DNA of 64,000 nt from Eurosta solidaginis (GCF_040869045.1 NC_090322.1:191641477-191705476), one strand, 5' to 3'; shown: positions 31,350 to 43,284, numbered from the stretch's first letter. Numbers and translations: made by a program. Notes: a model not told the origin generated them from the letters alone.

Positions 31350-32450
31350 TATTATTTCTTTGTAATGTTACAATTAAATTTTTACGCAGTTTTCGTTAGC
31401 GGCTACTACACTTCTTTTGGACCTAAGAAGTACAGGAGTGCCAAATAGCATCTACAAAAAAACGAACAAGAACAAGCATTTTGATCAGGTGAGCGTAGCG
31501 GTGTGTATGTGTTGATGTATATCCTTCAAAAAAAAATAAGCCTTGTAAACCTTTACAATGGATTGACCCCGAGGGCAGTGCACCTTAAATCAACAAAATT
31601 CCCTTGAAACTGTCATATGGTTCACAGTATTAGTGGTTGAAATACAATATAAACTATATTACGCATGGAAAATCAATTCTTAAATAACTTTCCCATCAGC
31701 TGAAAACCTGGAATTCGGAACATAATTGAAAAGTGAATTGCAATGCAAAATAAAATAAAGAAATTTGCTGCGTTATTCATAATTTATCTTCTTTGTTTTC
31801 TGTTTCTCGATATGGAACAATTGCGCGTTACTATCGTTTAATTTGCAATTTAAATCTAAAAATCCGCTAGTCTGTGCGAGGATTGAGATATTGGGAAAAT
31901 CATTGAAAAATCAGGAACTTTGAAAGGGATACCATTATAAGTTCCTTATTCTGAACTAAGCTAAGAAGTTAATAATGGCCTTGAGGGTAATGATGAGGGC
32001 AACCAAAAATATCTAAGCAGTTTCGAGAAGAAACAAAAAATGTATACTTGTTAGGGCATATTTTAGTTATTAACTATTATTTAAAGTATTTGAATAAACT
32101 TTTATTACATACTTTTGGCCTTTGATAAATTTAGCTTAAGTATTACATTAATGGTACTAATGTAAGTAAAAACCAAATGAAAGCCAAAACTTAAGTTTTG
32201 GGGAAGTTGAGGTAGATGGTTGGGGGAATCTAATGATTTGCAAACCGACTATGAGGTCGCTATTCGCACTCCTTGCTGTTTGGCAGTGCTATTTGATAGT
32301 AAATTTTATATATATACATATATGTATGTATATCTTAAATACTGATCTGCAAAGGAAAACTCGAACCGCACCCAAAGGGTACGCAGCCACAAAGCTTTGT
32401 TGCCAAAATATTGCATCGGCGCTTCCGGTATTTGCCAAATTTATCTAAAA
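31350..32450. other. Unassigned AT-rich DNA
   Basis: A 71-codon frame at 32233-32448 includes a TATATATACATATATGTATG run and is not gene-like. Nothing else could be supported. Confidence 0.4.
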
Positions 32451-32453
32451 TAC

Positions 32454-33204
32454 ATAAGAAAAAATTATTGATGGTGCACACCGAAAGTTTCATGTAAAAC
32501 AAGCATTCAAACTAACTTTGTTAAAAAATACTGTGACGAATATTAGCATCACTAAGCTGATATTAAGTAAATAAAGGCACAACAACAATAAAGCTAGCTG
32601 CCACTCTTGTGTATATCAAATCAATCATCATTTACACGCATCCATACAAGGCAACGAAGAGATAACTCACACACAGATGTAGTCATCATCCGAAGTGTTA
32701 CTCACACATACACACACATATATGTAGCTCAATTACCAAGCAGGAGATACAGCAGTAGAAGGCGAAACGTCTAGACTTTAGTAGAAATATGCGAATGAAG
32801 CAACGGAGAGTATAAAATCAGCGCAAGCTGAGTAATCAGTAATCAGTTTGATTTAAACACGCTTTTAGTTGCGCGAAGTATAATTGTGAAGTATAATTGT
32901 ACTACTCCCAAAATTGTCTAATAAAGACCATTTTGCAATACAGAATATTGGAGTGATTTATTCAACACTTTAGCGATTCGAACGTTGGGAGAAGGTTTCA
33001 AATAAGCGCAATTTCCCAAAATTCGTTACAATACTTTGGAAAACATACCATTAAATTTAAAAGATCACTTCACTTGGATTGCGACTGACGATTCTGTAGG
33101 CATATGTGTAGCAAATGTTGTAGTTAATAGTTTACATGAAAGCGTTGAAGTGCCTAAACAAATGTTTCTTTTGAATGAAGCTATTTTGCGCCAATTAAGT
33201 AAGT
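32454..33204 (+). pseudogene. Exon-like frame split by a solo LTR, family unknown
   Basis: Before the LTR, an open frame reads GAHRKFHVKQAFKLTLLKN. If the LTR and one copy of its 4-bp duplication are left out, the same frame continues TLENIPLNLKDHFTWIATDD, SVGICVANVVVNSLHESVEV and PKQMFLLNEAILRQL. The amino-acid mix is balanced, unlike the surrounding AT-driven frames. It is followed by a GTAAGT donor at about 33191 and preceded by an ATAAG acceptor-like site at ~32457. Together the parts give about 80 residues. I do not recognise the family. It may be a broken host exon or part of an older transposon gene. Confidence 0.4.
32532..33030 (+). mobile_element. Solo Ty3/gypsy LTR, ATAC duplication
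   Basis: Starts TGTGACGAATATTAGCATC and ends AAAATTCGTTACA, with TG/CA ends. ATAC precedes it (32528-32531) and follows it (33031-33034). A GAGAGTATAAAATCAGC block at ~32806 is the likely TATA region and AATAAAGACC (about 32920) the likely polyadenylation signal. It is 499 bases long and related to the LTR at 38482. Confidence 0.95.
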
Positions 33205-33205
33205 A

Positions 33206-34020
33206 AGTAACTTGTATTTTTCACGGACTTTACAGAGTATGCGAATTTGTAAGAGGCCAGTTCTAAGAAGTATATTAATTCATATCCAATTAATTCACTA
33301 TCAAATTGTTGAAAAGATTGAAAAAATTTATTCAGGGGCTTATTTCACAAAAAATCATGTCCTGTAATACAAGTAAGTTTGAATAAATTTTTATTACAGA
33401 GGAAATACAGTTCAGTTTGTTTTATATTTCTATGAAATAATTTTAGACCTAAGTATATATTATGATTTGAGAAAAATTATTTTAATATTGCGAAGGTTAG
33501 GAGATATTTTTTTTCGGGGAAATATTTTAGTTTTTTTAAAGCAAATGTTTGGTTGCCCTAGCGATTATGAAGCAATACAAGGGAAAAATATGGTGCTGAA
33601 AAACGTAATAAAAAAGGACTACCTTTATTTATAGGACCAAATAGCAATGTTGTTGTTTCTCTTTGACAACAAAAGCTGTTTCATATAATAACTAAATAAT
33701 ACTAATCGACAAGCCGCTTACAATGAGCTACTTTGTAAGCAAATTCGTATTTTGGAACAGTTTTGATTTGACACTTTCCCTTAAGGCTAAAGTTTCTTCA
33801 AAGCAAATAAATATTGCTAAAGCTAATTTTGTATTATGCGCTTAATTGAATAACCGAACAATCGATTGAATGTAGGAGCTCTATTTAAGAGTTATGTGGG
33901 AGACGTGGTGGAAAGTGACAATTAAGCAATTAGACAAAGGTGCTTGGAAAGTGCGTGGAGTATTGCCAAAATGAAAAGCAAACAAATCACAAAAAAGCGT
34001 GGCATAAAATGAAAAAATTA
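33206..34020. other. Unassigned DNA downstream of the exon-like frame
   Basis: TTATTCAG (about 33337) followed by a short segment ending in GTAAGT (about 33372) could be a further splice pair. The frame joined from the candidate donor meets a stop inside it, so no gene model is proposed. Confidence 0.35.
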
Positions 34021-34021
34021 A

Positions 34022-37000
34022 AACAAAACAAGTAAGGAAGGTTAAGTTCGGGTGTAACCGAACATTACATACTCAGTTGAGAGCTATGGTGACAACATAA
34101 GGGAAAATAACCATGTAGGAAAATGAACCGAGGGAAACCCTGGAATACGTTTGTATGACATGTGTATCAAATGAAAGGCATTAAAGAGTATTTTATGAGG
34201 GAGTGCGCCATAGTTCTATAGGTGGACGCCATTTAGGGATATAGCCATAAAGGTGGATCAGGGTTGACTCTAGAATGCGTTTGTACGATATGGGTATCAA
34301 ATGAAAGGTATTAATGAGTATTTTAAAAGGGCGTGGACCTAAGTTCTATAGATGGACGCCTTTTCGAGATATCGCCGTAAAGATGGACCAGGGGTGACTC
34401 TAGAATGCGTTTGCACAATATGGGCATCAAACGAAAGGTGTTAATGAGTATTTTAAAAGGGAGTGGGCCTTAGTTCTATAGGTGGACGCCGTTTCGAGAT
34501 ATCGTCATAAAGGTGGACCAGGGGTGACTCTAGAATGAGTTTGTACGATATGGGTATCAAATGAAAGGTGTTAATGAGTATTTTAAAAGGGAGTAATCCT
34601 TAGTTCCATAGGTGGACGCCGTTTCAAGATATCGCCATAAAGGTGGACCAGGGGTGACCCTAGAATTTGTTTGTACAATATGGGCATCAAACGAATGGTG
34701 TTAATGAGTATTTTAAAAGGGAGTGGGCCTTAGTTCTATAGGTGGACGCCGTTTGGAAATATCGCCATAAAAGTGGACCAGGGGTGACCCTAGAATGTGT
34801 TTGTACGATATGGATATCAAATTAAAGGTATTAATGAGGATTTTAAAAGGGAGTGGTGGTTGTTGTATAGGTGGTCGCCTTTTCGAAATATCGCCATAAA
34901 GGTGGACCAGGGGTGACTCTAGAATGCGTTTGTACGATATGGATATCAAATTAAAGGTATTAATGAGTATTTTAAAAGGGAGTAATCCTTAGTTCCATAG
35001 GTGGACGCCGTTTCGAGATATCGCCATAAAGGTGGACCAGGGGTGACCCTAGAATTTGTTTGTACAATATGGGTATCAAAAGAAAGCTGTTAATGAATAT
35101 TTTAAAAGGGAGTAATCCTTAGTTCCATAGGTGGACGCCGTTTCGAGATATCGCCATAAAGGTGGACCAGGGGTGACCCTAGAGTTTGTTTGTACAATAT
35201 GGGTATCAAAAGAAAGGTGTTAATGAGTATTTTAAAAGGGTGTGGGGCTTAGTTCTATAGGTGGACACCTTTTCGGAATATCGCCACAAAGGTGGACCAA
35301 GGGTGACTCTAGAATGTGTTTGTACGATATGGGTATCAAATTAAAGGTATTAATGAGGGTTTTAAAAGGGAGTGGTGGTTGTTGTATAGGTGGTCGCATC
35401 TTCGAGATATCGCCATAAAGGTGGACCAGGGGTGACCCTAGAATTTGTTTGTACAATATGGGCATCAAAAGAAAGGTGATAATGAGTATTTTAAAAGGGA
35501 GTATTCCTTAGTTCCATAGGTGGACGCCGTTTCGAGATATCGCCATAAAGGTGAAGCAGGGGTGACCCTAGAATTTGTTTGTACAATATGGGTATCAAAA
35601 GAAGGGTGTTAATGAGTATTTTAAAAGGGTGTGGGGCTTAGTTCTATAGGTGGACGCCTTTTCGAGATATCGCCATAAATGTGGACCAGGGGTGACTCTA
35701 GAATGAGTTTGTACGATATGGGTATCAAATTAAAGGTATTAATGAGAGTTTTAAAAGGGAGTGGTGGTAGTTGTATATGTGAAGGCGTTTCCCAGATATC
35801 GACCAAAATGTGGACTAGGGTGACCCAGAACATTATCGGTTGGATACCGCTAATTTATTTATATATGTAATACCTGGCAAGATTTTAAGGGTGTTTTATT
35901 TCGCCCTGCAGAACTTTTTCATTTTCTTCTACTTAATATGGTAGGTGTCACAACCATTTTATAAAGTTTTTTCTAAAGTTATATTTCGCGTCAATAAAAC
36001 AATCCAATTACCTTACCATGTTTCATCCCTTTTTTCGTATTTGGTATAGAATTATGGCATTTTTTTCATTTTTCGCAATTTTCGATATCGAAAAAGTGGG
36101 CGTGGTCATAGTCGGATTTCGTTCCTTTTTCATACCAAGGTAAAGTGGGTTCAGATAAGTACGTGAACTGAGTTTAGTAAAGATATATCGATTTTTGCTC
36201 AAGTTATCGTGTTAACGGCCATGCAGAAGGACAGACGGACGACTGTGTATAAAAACTGGGCGTGGCATCAACCGATTTCGCCCATTTTCACAGAAAACAG
36301 TTAACGCCATAAAATCTATGCCCCTACCAAATTTCAAAAGGATTGGTTAATTTTTGTTCGATTTATGGCATTAAAAGTATCCTAGACAAATTAAATGAAA
36401 AAGGGCGGAGCCACGCCCATTTTTAAATTTTCTTTTATTTTTGTATTTTGTTGCACCATATCATTACTGGAGTTGAATCTTGACATAATTTACTTATATA
36501 CTGTAAAGATATTAAATTTTTTGTTAAAATTTTACTTTAAAAAAATTTTTTTTTTTTAAGTGGGCGTGGTCCTTCTCCGATTTTGCTAATTTTTATTAAG
36601 CGTACATACAGTAATAAGAGTAACGTTCCTGCCAAATTTCATCATGATATCTTCAACGACTGCCAAATTACAGCTTGCAAAAGTTTTAAATTACCTTCTT
36701 TAAAAAGTGGGCGGTGCCACGCCCATTGTCCAAAATTTTACTAATTTTATATTTTGCGTTATCAGTTCAACTCATCTACCAAGTTTCGTCGCTTTATCGG
36801 TCTTTTGTAATGAATTATCGCACTTTTTCGGTTTTTCGAAATTTTCGATATCGAAAAAGTGGGCGTGTTTATAGTCCGATATCGTTCATTTTAAATAGCG
36901 ATCTGAGATGAGTGCTCAGTAACCTACATACCAAATTTCATCAAGATACCTCAAAATTTACTCAAGTTATCGTGTTAACGGACGGACGGACATGGCTCAA

Positions 37001-37137
37001 TCAAATTTTTTTTCGATCCTAATTATTTTGATATATGGAAGTCTATATCTATCTCGATTCCTTTATATATGTACAACCAACCGTTATCCAATCAAACTTA
37101 ATATACTCTGTGAGCTCTGCTCAACTGAGTATAAAAA
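34022..37137 (-). mobile_element. HINE/DINE-1-like element, longest copy (C)
   Basis: On the minus strand it starts TTTTTATACTCAGTTGAGC (plus-strand end 37137) and ends with CAACTGAGTATGTAATG, the stem-loop GTTCGGTTACACCCGAAC (34046-34063) and TTAA-CCTTCCTTACTTG. The interior has non-coding units with GGGCGTGG and TCGATATCGAAAAAGTGGGC words and an array of 130-base repeats. Subterminal inverted repeats, a central minisatellite and a stem-loop close to the 3' end are the hallmarks of DINE-1-type, Helentron-derived elements. The family assignment is inferred from structure. Confidence 0.7.
34110..35835 (+). repeat. 130-bp tandem array, about 13 copies
   Basis: The marker AGGTGGACGCC or a variant lies at 34221, 34351, 34481, 34611, 34741, 34870, 35000, 35130, 35260, 35389, 35519, 35649 and 35778, a period of 129-130. 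Units share TCGAGATATCGCCATAAAGG, GGACCAGGGGTGAC, GTTTGTACGATATGGGTATC and TTAATGAGTATTTTAAAAGG. Some neighbouring units share variants (for example GAGTAATCCTTAGTTCCATA), suggesting local homogenisation. Open frames in it are repeat by-products. Confidence 0.95.
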
Positions 37138-37929
37138 GCTCAATGTCAAAAGAAGTTAGAAACGAAATTGTTGCTTAGTGTCAAAGAGCGTAAACCCATG
37201 ACCATTTGACGCGCCTGATGCTTAACGTTTGCTCTTTGTCTTGCAATAATATCTTTACTTTTTCTTGATTATAAAAAACAAATTTTTTAAGTAACGTTCA
37301 TTAGCGTTTTCTCTTCATTTTCATCGCGTTTGTATGTTATTTATCTAGCTGTGTGGAACTCAAAAGTTTTAAGCTGTCCAAAGCTATGACGGACATTTAT
37401 GCCACAAATTAACCTAAATATGTAGTTGTTATTGCTTTACATTTTGGTGCTTATTATACACATATACATGTGTACATGATAATGTCTTATTAGAAAATAA
37501 ATATGTAGCAAGTGTTTGTCTGTGAAGCCCATGTTTAGCTGAAAGTAAATTGCGAAAGCGATTATCTAGCACTTTTTCTATAATGATCTCACCAACAGAC
37601 ATACATAGTACTGAATGTGAAATATTTTTTTAAGAAGTTTCTAAAACAGCAAATGAGAAAGTGTAACTTTGAGCGAATTTTGTAAGCTTACACCCATATT
37701 CTGGCACTCGGTGACTGGCAATTGTTAGAGTTTTGTTTTCATTTAAACATTAGTAATTATGGGAACATTTTGAATTTTGTGTAGCAATTGCCAGTCCCTC
37801 AGAGCCATCACTTGAAATCTTACATGAAACCAAAAATTTATTTTTATAAGGTGAGAAACGTTATCTTCCCTTTTAATGGCAATCAGGAAAGTATTTTTTT
37901 TAACTCGCTTATATTAGCTTCACTTGTAT
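37138..37929. other. Unassigned DNA with a long-loop hairpin
   Basis: No gene is visible. An inverted pair lies at 37702-37724 and 37785-37807 (described in Part 2). Confidence 0.45.
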
Positions 37930-38481
37930 ATTTGGAGGAGAACTTAAGGAAAGTAGTGGACAAGTTCCATAAAGAGTGGGATACACACATATCATTATTC
38001 TTGATGGCTTACCGATCGGCAGTACATGAGACAAGGGGCCAAAGCCCCGCAAAGGTAATTTTTGACAATGACCTTCGACAGCCAGCTGATTTGAAGTATG
38101 GGATAAATGCCGTTGCGGAAGGAAATGCCAAGAATTGGAGGAAGATATGAGGGAAATACGCGATCTTGTAAGACAACGAACCAAGATTGTGAGTGTTAAG
38201 ATGAAAGCCAGATACGATAAAGCAATTAATTACGAAGGTTTTCGGGAAGGAAGTTTGGTGCTTTTATACAACCTTCAACGAAAAAACGTTTGTCCCCGAA
38301 ATTACAGTGTAATTGGGAAGGCCCATAGAAAGTTGTAAAACGGATCAGCGATCAACGTTTAGCGCAAACAACTCATTGGCAAACCACGAAATAAAATGAA
38401 AGTGGTTTATTTGGAAAAGCTGACAACGTTTAGATCAGAAAATTTGTCTGATCGGGACGATCCGACTTAGGTGGGAGACAG
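37930..38481 (+). pseudogene. pol: Gypsy integrase C-terminal fragment
   Basis: Relative of the 8-13.7 kb element on the opposite strand. The plus strand encodes RKVVDKFHKEWDTHISLFLM, AYRSAVHETRGQSPAKVIF and PADLKYGI. It then shifts frame near 38135 to EEDMREIRDLVRQRTKI and EGSLVLLYN. These are the end of the integrase core and its C-terminal domain. Everything upstream of this point in the element is missing. Further shifts occur after 38290. The polypurine tract and 3' LTR follow directly. It has no possible activity. Confidence 0.9.
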
Positions 38482-38941
38482 TGTGGCGAATATAGGATCA
38501 CTATGCTGTTAGTAAATAATCACAACACCAAATACAATAAGCAGCTAAACTTATGTACATGCACACACATAACCAGCAGCTCGAAGTGAAGAGATATCAC
38601 ACACACACATGTAGTCATCAGCCCAAGTTGTTACTCACACATACACACGCATATAGCCCAATTACCAAGCAGGAGATACAACAGTTCTAGAAAGCGAAAC
38701 GTCTAGACCTTGGTAGAAATATGCGGACGAGGCAACAGAGAGCATAAAAGCAGCGCAAGCTGAGGAATGACTAATCAGTTTGATTTAAACACGCTATTAC
38801 TTGTGAAGTTAGGTATAATTGCGAAGTAATCCCAAAGTAATCTAAATAATACGGAATATTGGAGTTATTTATTCAACAGTTTAGCGATTCGAACATTAGC
38901 AGAAGCTGGAAAATATATGGAATCCCGCAAAATTCGTTACA
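38482..38941 (+). repeat. 3' LTR of the truncated gypsy copy
   Basis: Starts TGTGGCGAATATAGGATC directly after the purine tract and ends AAAATTCGTTACA. GAGCATAAAAGCAGC (about 38741) is a likely TATA region. The closest relatives in the window are the LTR at 32532 and the fragment at 3037. It is 460 bases long. Confidence 0.92.
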
Positions 38942-38944
38942 TTA

Positions 38945-39380
38945 TGAAGGATTTGCCAATTGATAAGTTGCAAAAATGCAAAATAAAGTAATGCGCTCTA
39001 TTTTAAGCAAACGTTATGATACTCCTACAAAAGACATGATTCTAGGTTTAAATTGGATGAGCGTTAAACAACAAATATTCTTCAACGCAATGAAATTTAT
39101 ATATAACATAAAGCACGGAAATTTGCCAGAGTATCGCAGAACAGGTATTACATTTAACTACGAGGTCCAAGCAGAGAAATGATTTTAAATTGCCCAATTA
39201 TAAAACCGAATCGGAACAAAATAATCTTTTTTACAAAGGGTTAAAATTCTTCAACGAACTAGGTACCTGAATATATTAAAAATTGTGATAGAAATTTATT
39301 TAAGAGCCGGTTGTATGATTACACCAAATCTAGACCCATTAAATGATATAGTTGTTGAGATGATACATGTGTCATAATTA
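38945..39380 (+). pseudogene. LINE reverse transcriptase C-terminal fragment
   Basis: The frame 38976-39182 gives QNKVMRSILSKRYDTPTKDM, LGLNWMSVKQQIFFNAMKFI and YNIKHGNLPEY, a stretch found C-terminal to the reverse transcriptase domain in jockey-like LINEs. After a frameshift it continues NDFKLPNYKTESEQNNLFYK and GLKFFNEL, then degrades into stops. The catalytic FADD region lies upstream of this piece and is absent. It abuts the LTR that ends at 38941. Confidence 0.8.
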
Positions 39381-41116
39381 AATTTTTAGATTTAAAAGTT
39401 TAGATTAAGTACACATTGTTAATTAATGCAATCATATTTTTAAGTTTTTTAACTAGGCTCTAAGAGTCGTAATAAATAAAAATAAATACATTTTCCATCA
39501 CGCGCCCAAAGAAGTATAACTTCAAAAACGTTTTTCTGAATGTTTGGTGTTGCTTTTGAACGGGACATGAACGCAAGAAAAAGAATTTTCCAATTCTGAT
39601 GCTGCTTGAAATGACAAACGGAATAACTGCACACGCTAGTCAGCGCTGCTTAAAAACGCACAGATAAAACGCTGAGGCGCGCCATGTGAAAAATAAATAA
39701 ATTGCTCCACCAAGTATTGTGATTTCATCAGTTTTTGTCATTTATATTTTTTGCAATGCTACATACCCATAGCTTCGCCATAATTTTTGTTATGCCGGAC
39801 ACTGACATTTACGGTTGCCATACCATGTTTTCATTTGCGACCAAAATTTATCGAAACAAAGGACCAAATCTAAAAGAAATGTACCAAACTTTTGTATTCT
39901 TTAATTGGCTTCCGTAATTCACAAATGTGTCGAATTCGTTGTAAAATCTTTAATTTCAGGTTGTGGTAAATATCACACAATATCCAAAACACTTTCGTTT
40001 TAACAAAAAAACTTATATGCTTTAACGAAAAAACTTAGAGGAAAACCCGTGCCACAAGCCAAACTAGTTCTGTTTTATTGACATAAAAAAATCTTATTTT
40101 TAAAATAAATTTCTCAAGAGCTCGGTTGTAACCATCCATTTATCTTAAATTCAGTCCTAAAAGTTTAGAAAAAAATGTTTCCAATAGCTGGGTGTTCCAA
40201 TTTTATTTTTTTTTTTTTGATTAAATTTTTTAAGCTTCTGTTTACCAATGCACCCTCACGCTTCAGTTTTAGACTCTCACATTTATAGAATCTAGCCACA
40301 TTCCTCAGATTAACCATTGAGAAGGCTTAAAATTGTCACCTGTGTAGTATTGGAATTTTGATCAGATTTGTCTAGGTACAAGAATAATTTGGCAGAAAGC
40401 ATTTATATCAGATCTACATACGTTGAGCATTTGTAAAGTTATCGCTTTCAAAACATATTTCTGCTTTACTTCGAATAAAAATATTCCTTTGGTTAAAATC
40501 CTTAGTATTCTAAATTATGTACACTGAAATTTTTTAAATATCCAATGTTTGGATATAATCATTGTACCTAAAATTACTCAAAATTTGGTTCATATTGATG
40601 GTATAATATCGACAGACAAACTTTTTCTGATTGAACTCTTTAGCGCAGGCCGGAAATATGTACATATATGTATATAAACTTTTAATACTGTGACTGATAT
40701 TGAATATGAGAGGTGTATAACAGAAACGCCATTAACTTCCAGACACAAAGATAGAAAATATAGCCGCATCGCAGTGTGAGGCGTGCGCAAGAAGACACTT
40801 TCCACAATAGTCTTGGAATTCCTTAAACTCATTGATTTATTTTGGGCTGTGTAAGAAAAATTTAAATATCGACATCTCAAACGAAAAGTAACACTTTCAA
40901 AATTTTTAGATAGGATTTCTTTGTACAAATTTTTCAAGTATCCCTTTTTTTGGCATGCCGATATATTGTTTCACAAACTCTCAATACCTATCGGAATGCT
41001 TGTACTATATAAAATAAATTAGTTTCATGCTTTGATTTAATTTTCAATTTAAGAATAGCTTCACCAGTGGCAAACTCGGACAAATTTCTTTGAGGTGCAC
41101 GTGCATATGCATTAGA
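39381..41116. other. Unassigned AT-rich DNA
   Basis: Short frames at 39449-39634, 40590-40937 and 40988-41218 lack domains. The last runs into the foldback element that starts at 41117. Confidence 0.4.
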
Positions 41117-41619
41117 CTGGGTCGATTTATTAACCGATTCGATGGAATTTGGGCTCAGCAAAAAATGTTCCACCTCGCATACCAAAAAAAAATAATTTTC
41201 GAGCTTGCGAAATTTCATTTCTTTGACTTTTTTCGACTTTGATCTTTAAGCTTTTTTCATAACCTATTAAAAAATTTTCATTTCATTGTAAATTTTTCAT
41301 GTATACCCTGTTCGACCCAAAAATGTCCGCTTAAACGTTGTCGATAACAGTTTTTTTTTTTTTTTCAAAAAACGGTTTTCACCAACCTTTGTAGCGGATA
41401 TTTTTTGGTCGGGCAGAGTATACATATGAAAATTTTTTTAGTAGGTCATGAAAAAAACCTTAAAAATCAAAGTCGAAAAAAGGCAAAAAAATTAAGTTTC
41501 GCAGGCTTGAAAATTATTTTTTTGGGTATGCGTAGTGTAACTTTTTTTCCTGAGCCCAAATCCTATCGAGAATCGATGGCGCGATATCGGTTAACTTTCG
41601 TCCATACAAATCGACCCAG
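41117..41619. mobile_element. Foldback MITE with CTGGGTCGATTT ends, long form
   Basis: Begins CTGGGTCGATTTATTAACCG and ends ACAAATCGACCCAG. The arms extend inward for roughly 180-200 bases: AATTTGGGCTCAGCAAAAAA against TTTTTTCCTGAGCCCAAAT, CATACCAAAAAAAAATAA against TTATTTTTTTGGGTATG, and TTTTCGAGCTTGCGAAA against TTTCGCAGGCTTGAAAA. The middle contains a poly-T run. The short copy at 17935 is a deletion form. Confidence 0.85.
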
Positions 41620-42440
41620 CGCAATATGCATCAACTGTTTTTAAGCTCAAGAAGTGACAAAAATTTATCACGAAAAGTGTTTGATAGCCCATCGAAATAT
41701 CTAGCCACCAAAACAAGATTTTCTGATTGGCCGCTTGTTTCATCAACAATTATTGAAAATTGGTTTGCTTCCAGATCCAACACTTTTCTAAACTATCTGC
41801 TAGGTGAATTGCCATTGTTCTGCTACATTTTAATGACAGCAATTTTTTTGTAAGAAATCCAGTGAGGTAAATTGAAAATTATATGAGGGTTAATGAAGGT
41901 GTGGAAAATTTTGTGTACAGTGCTGAACATTTTTACCCTAGTAAAAAAAAACTATCAAAATCTTGATTACAGCTTAAAAAGGACCAAAATTGAGAAAAAA
42001 TGGACCAGCGCACCAAATAGGGTTGGAAATGGACCATTTTTGGTCCAAATGGACCGAAGTGGCAACCGTGATTACATTCACTATCACTTCAACATACATA
42101 AATGCTATGAGAATCAAAAACATACGCGTACGAAAGACTTAAGAAACGAACTTTAATTTTTTTTACTCACGTTGAATTTGCGGTTTGTCCAAGTCTGTTT
42201 TTTATTGCTTTTTGTTTTAGTGATTTAATCATTTTGTTCACTATTTATGCCTAGAATTTATAATTGGCACACAAAAGTTATTATTTTTTTTAATTTAGCA
42301 ACGAATCAAGCGAGTAAAAGCAACAGCATGGCTTAGCAAATATGGAGCGCAATGACCGTCAGCGAGCGTTTTTAGGCATAAAATTACGATGAATAAAATT
42401 AGTTATGATAGTTAGTGAATTTTTTAAAAAAACTTTTTCC
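41620..42440. other. Unassigned DNA
   Basis: A cluster of TGGACC words (AATGGACCATTTTTGGTCCA near 42036) is the only pattern seen. The frame at 41626-41853 is not recognisable. Confidence 0.4.
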
Positions 42441-42445
42441 TCACG

Positions 42446-42545
42446 GAACTTGGGGATGGGAAGGGCGGGATGGCCTAGAAGTTTTAATATGGTCATAAAA
42501 ATCGTTCCCGAGATGGTCGGGCTAGCACCTTAATGGTGTTTTGTT
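42446..42545 (+). mobile_element. (CAA)n-tailed interspersed repeat, truncated copy 3
   Basis: GGGAAGGGCGGGATGGCCTA, TTTTAATATGGTCATAAAAA and CGTTCCCGAGATGGTCGGGC align with the 5' part of the copy at 46413. The 3' part and tail are missing. Confidence 0.7.
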
Positions 42546-42929
42546 ACCTGATTTAAAAAAATTCTACTGCAGTACAGAATGCTTTAAAAAATAGTAAATA
42601 GAAGGGCTAACCCAAATAAGCTGGAAATTTTCGTTGTACTTGTTTTAATTTGTCTTAAAGACATTGTTTTTACAGCGCTTTACAAATTTTTCAATGCCTT
42701 TAGCTTTTCTCACGCCAATTTGCACCAACAACGAACATGCAATATGGGTTGTTGATATACAAACTGATAAAATTTGGTTCAATCGAAAAAATGGATTCAA
42801 AGTTTCATACACCGAGTCCAGATGCAACATTCTTTACAAATATTAGGTAAAAGGATCCTAAAATGGGTGTTGATAATCTTTGATGAGTGCATAAGACAGA
42901 GGCTGCATCTTAGCAAACGGTTCACTTTC

Positions 42930-43200
42930 TGTTCCTACTAAGGTCAGAAAAAATCAAACTCCAAGACTACATGCCAATTAACTTAATATCTTCCCTATTC
43001 AAATCCTTTGAGTTGCTTATAGTAAGTTGAACGTTGACGAAAAAGGAACACAACGCGGGTAAACATAAGACAAAGTCAATAAGCTCTGCAATACCGAGGG
43101 TGATTATAACCTTAGAGAAAGCCTTGAAATACAAGAGTACGTCTTTGGTATCTTCCTAGACATTGACGATGCATCGAAACGGGGCTTTATGAGACCAAGA
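42930..43200 (+). pseudogene. LINE reverse transcriptase fragment (motif A region)
   Basis: The plus strand, with shifts, gives LQDYMPINLISSLFKSFE, then a degraded middle, then LEIQEYVFGIFLDIDDASKR. In jockey- and I-type LINEs, RPISL-like and GAFLDIEGAFD-like motifs lie in this order about 80-90 residues apart. The second contains the first catalytic Asp of the polymerase. Stops and shifts throughout make it a relic. The piece ends before the FADD motif. Confidence 0.72.
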
Positions 43201-43284
43201 AATTACAAAACAAGGCACTCCGCAAATAGAGATACTACCACATCCACTGTAAACGCTGCAACAACAACAAAAACAACTTACTGC

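Noticed and set aside
33191..33380. Second exon after the exon-like frame
   Set aside because: The candidate splice pairs give a stop in the joined frame or an intron too short to be spliced.
34713..35833. Minus-strand frames sharing LVHLYGDISKRRPPI
   Set aside because: They arise from the 130-bp tandem unit, whose frame drifts between copies; no start, domain or conservation supports a protein.
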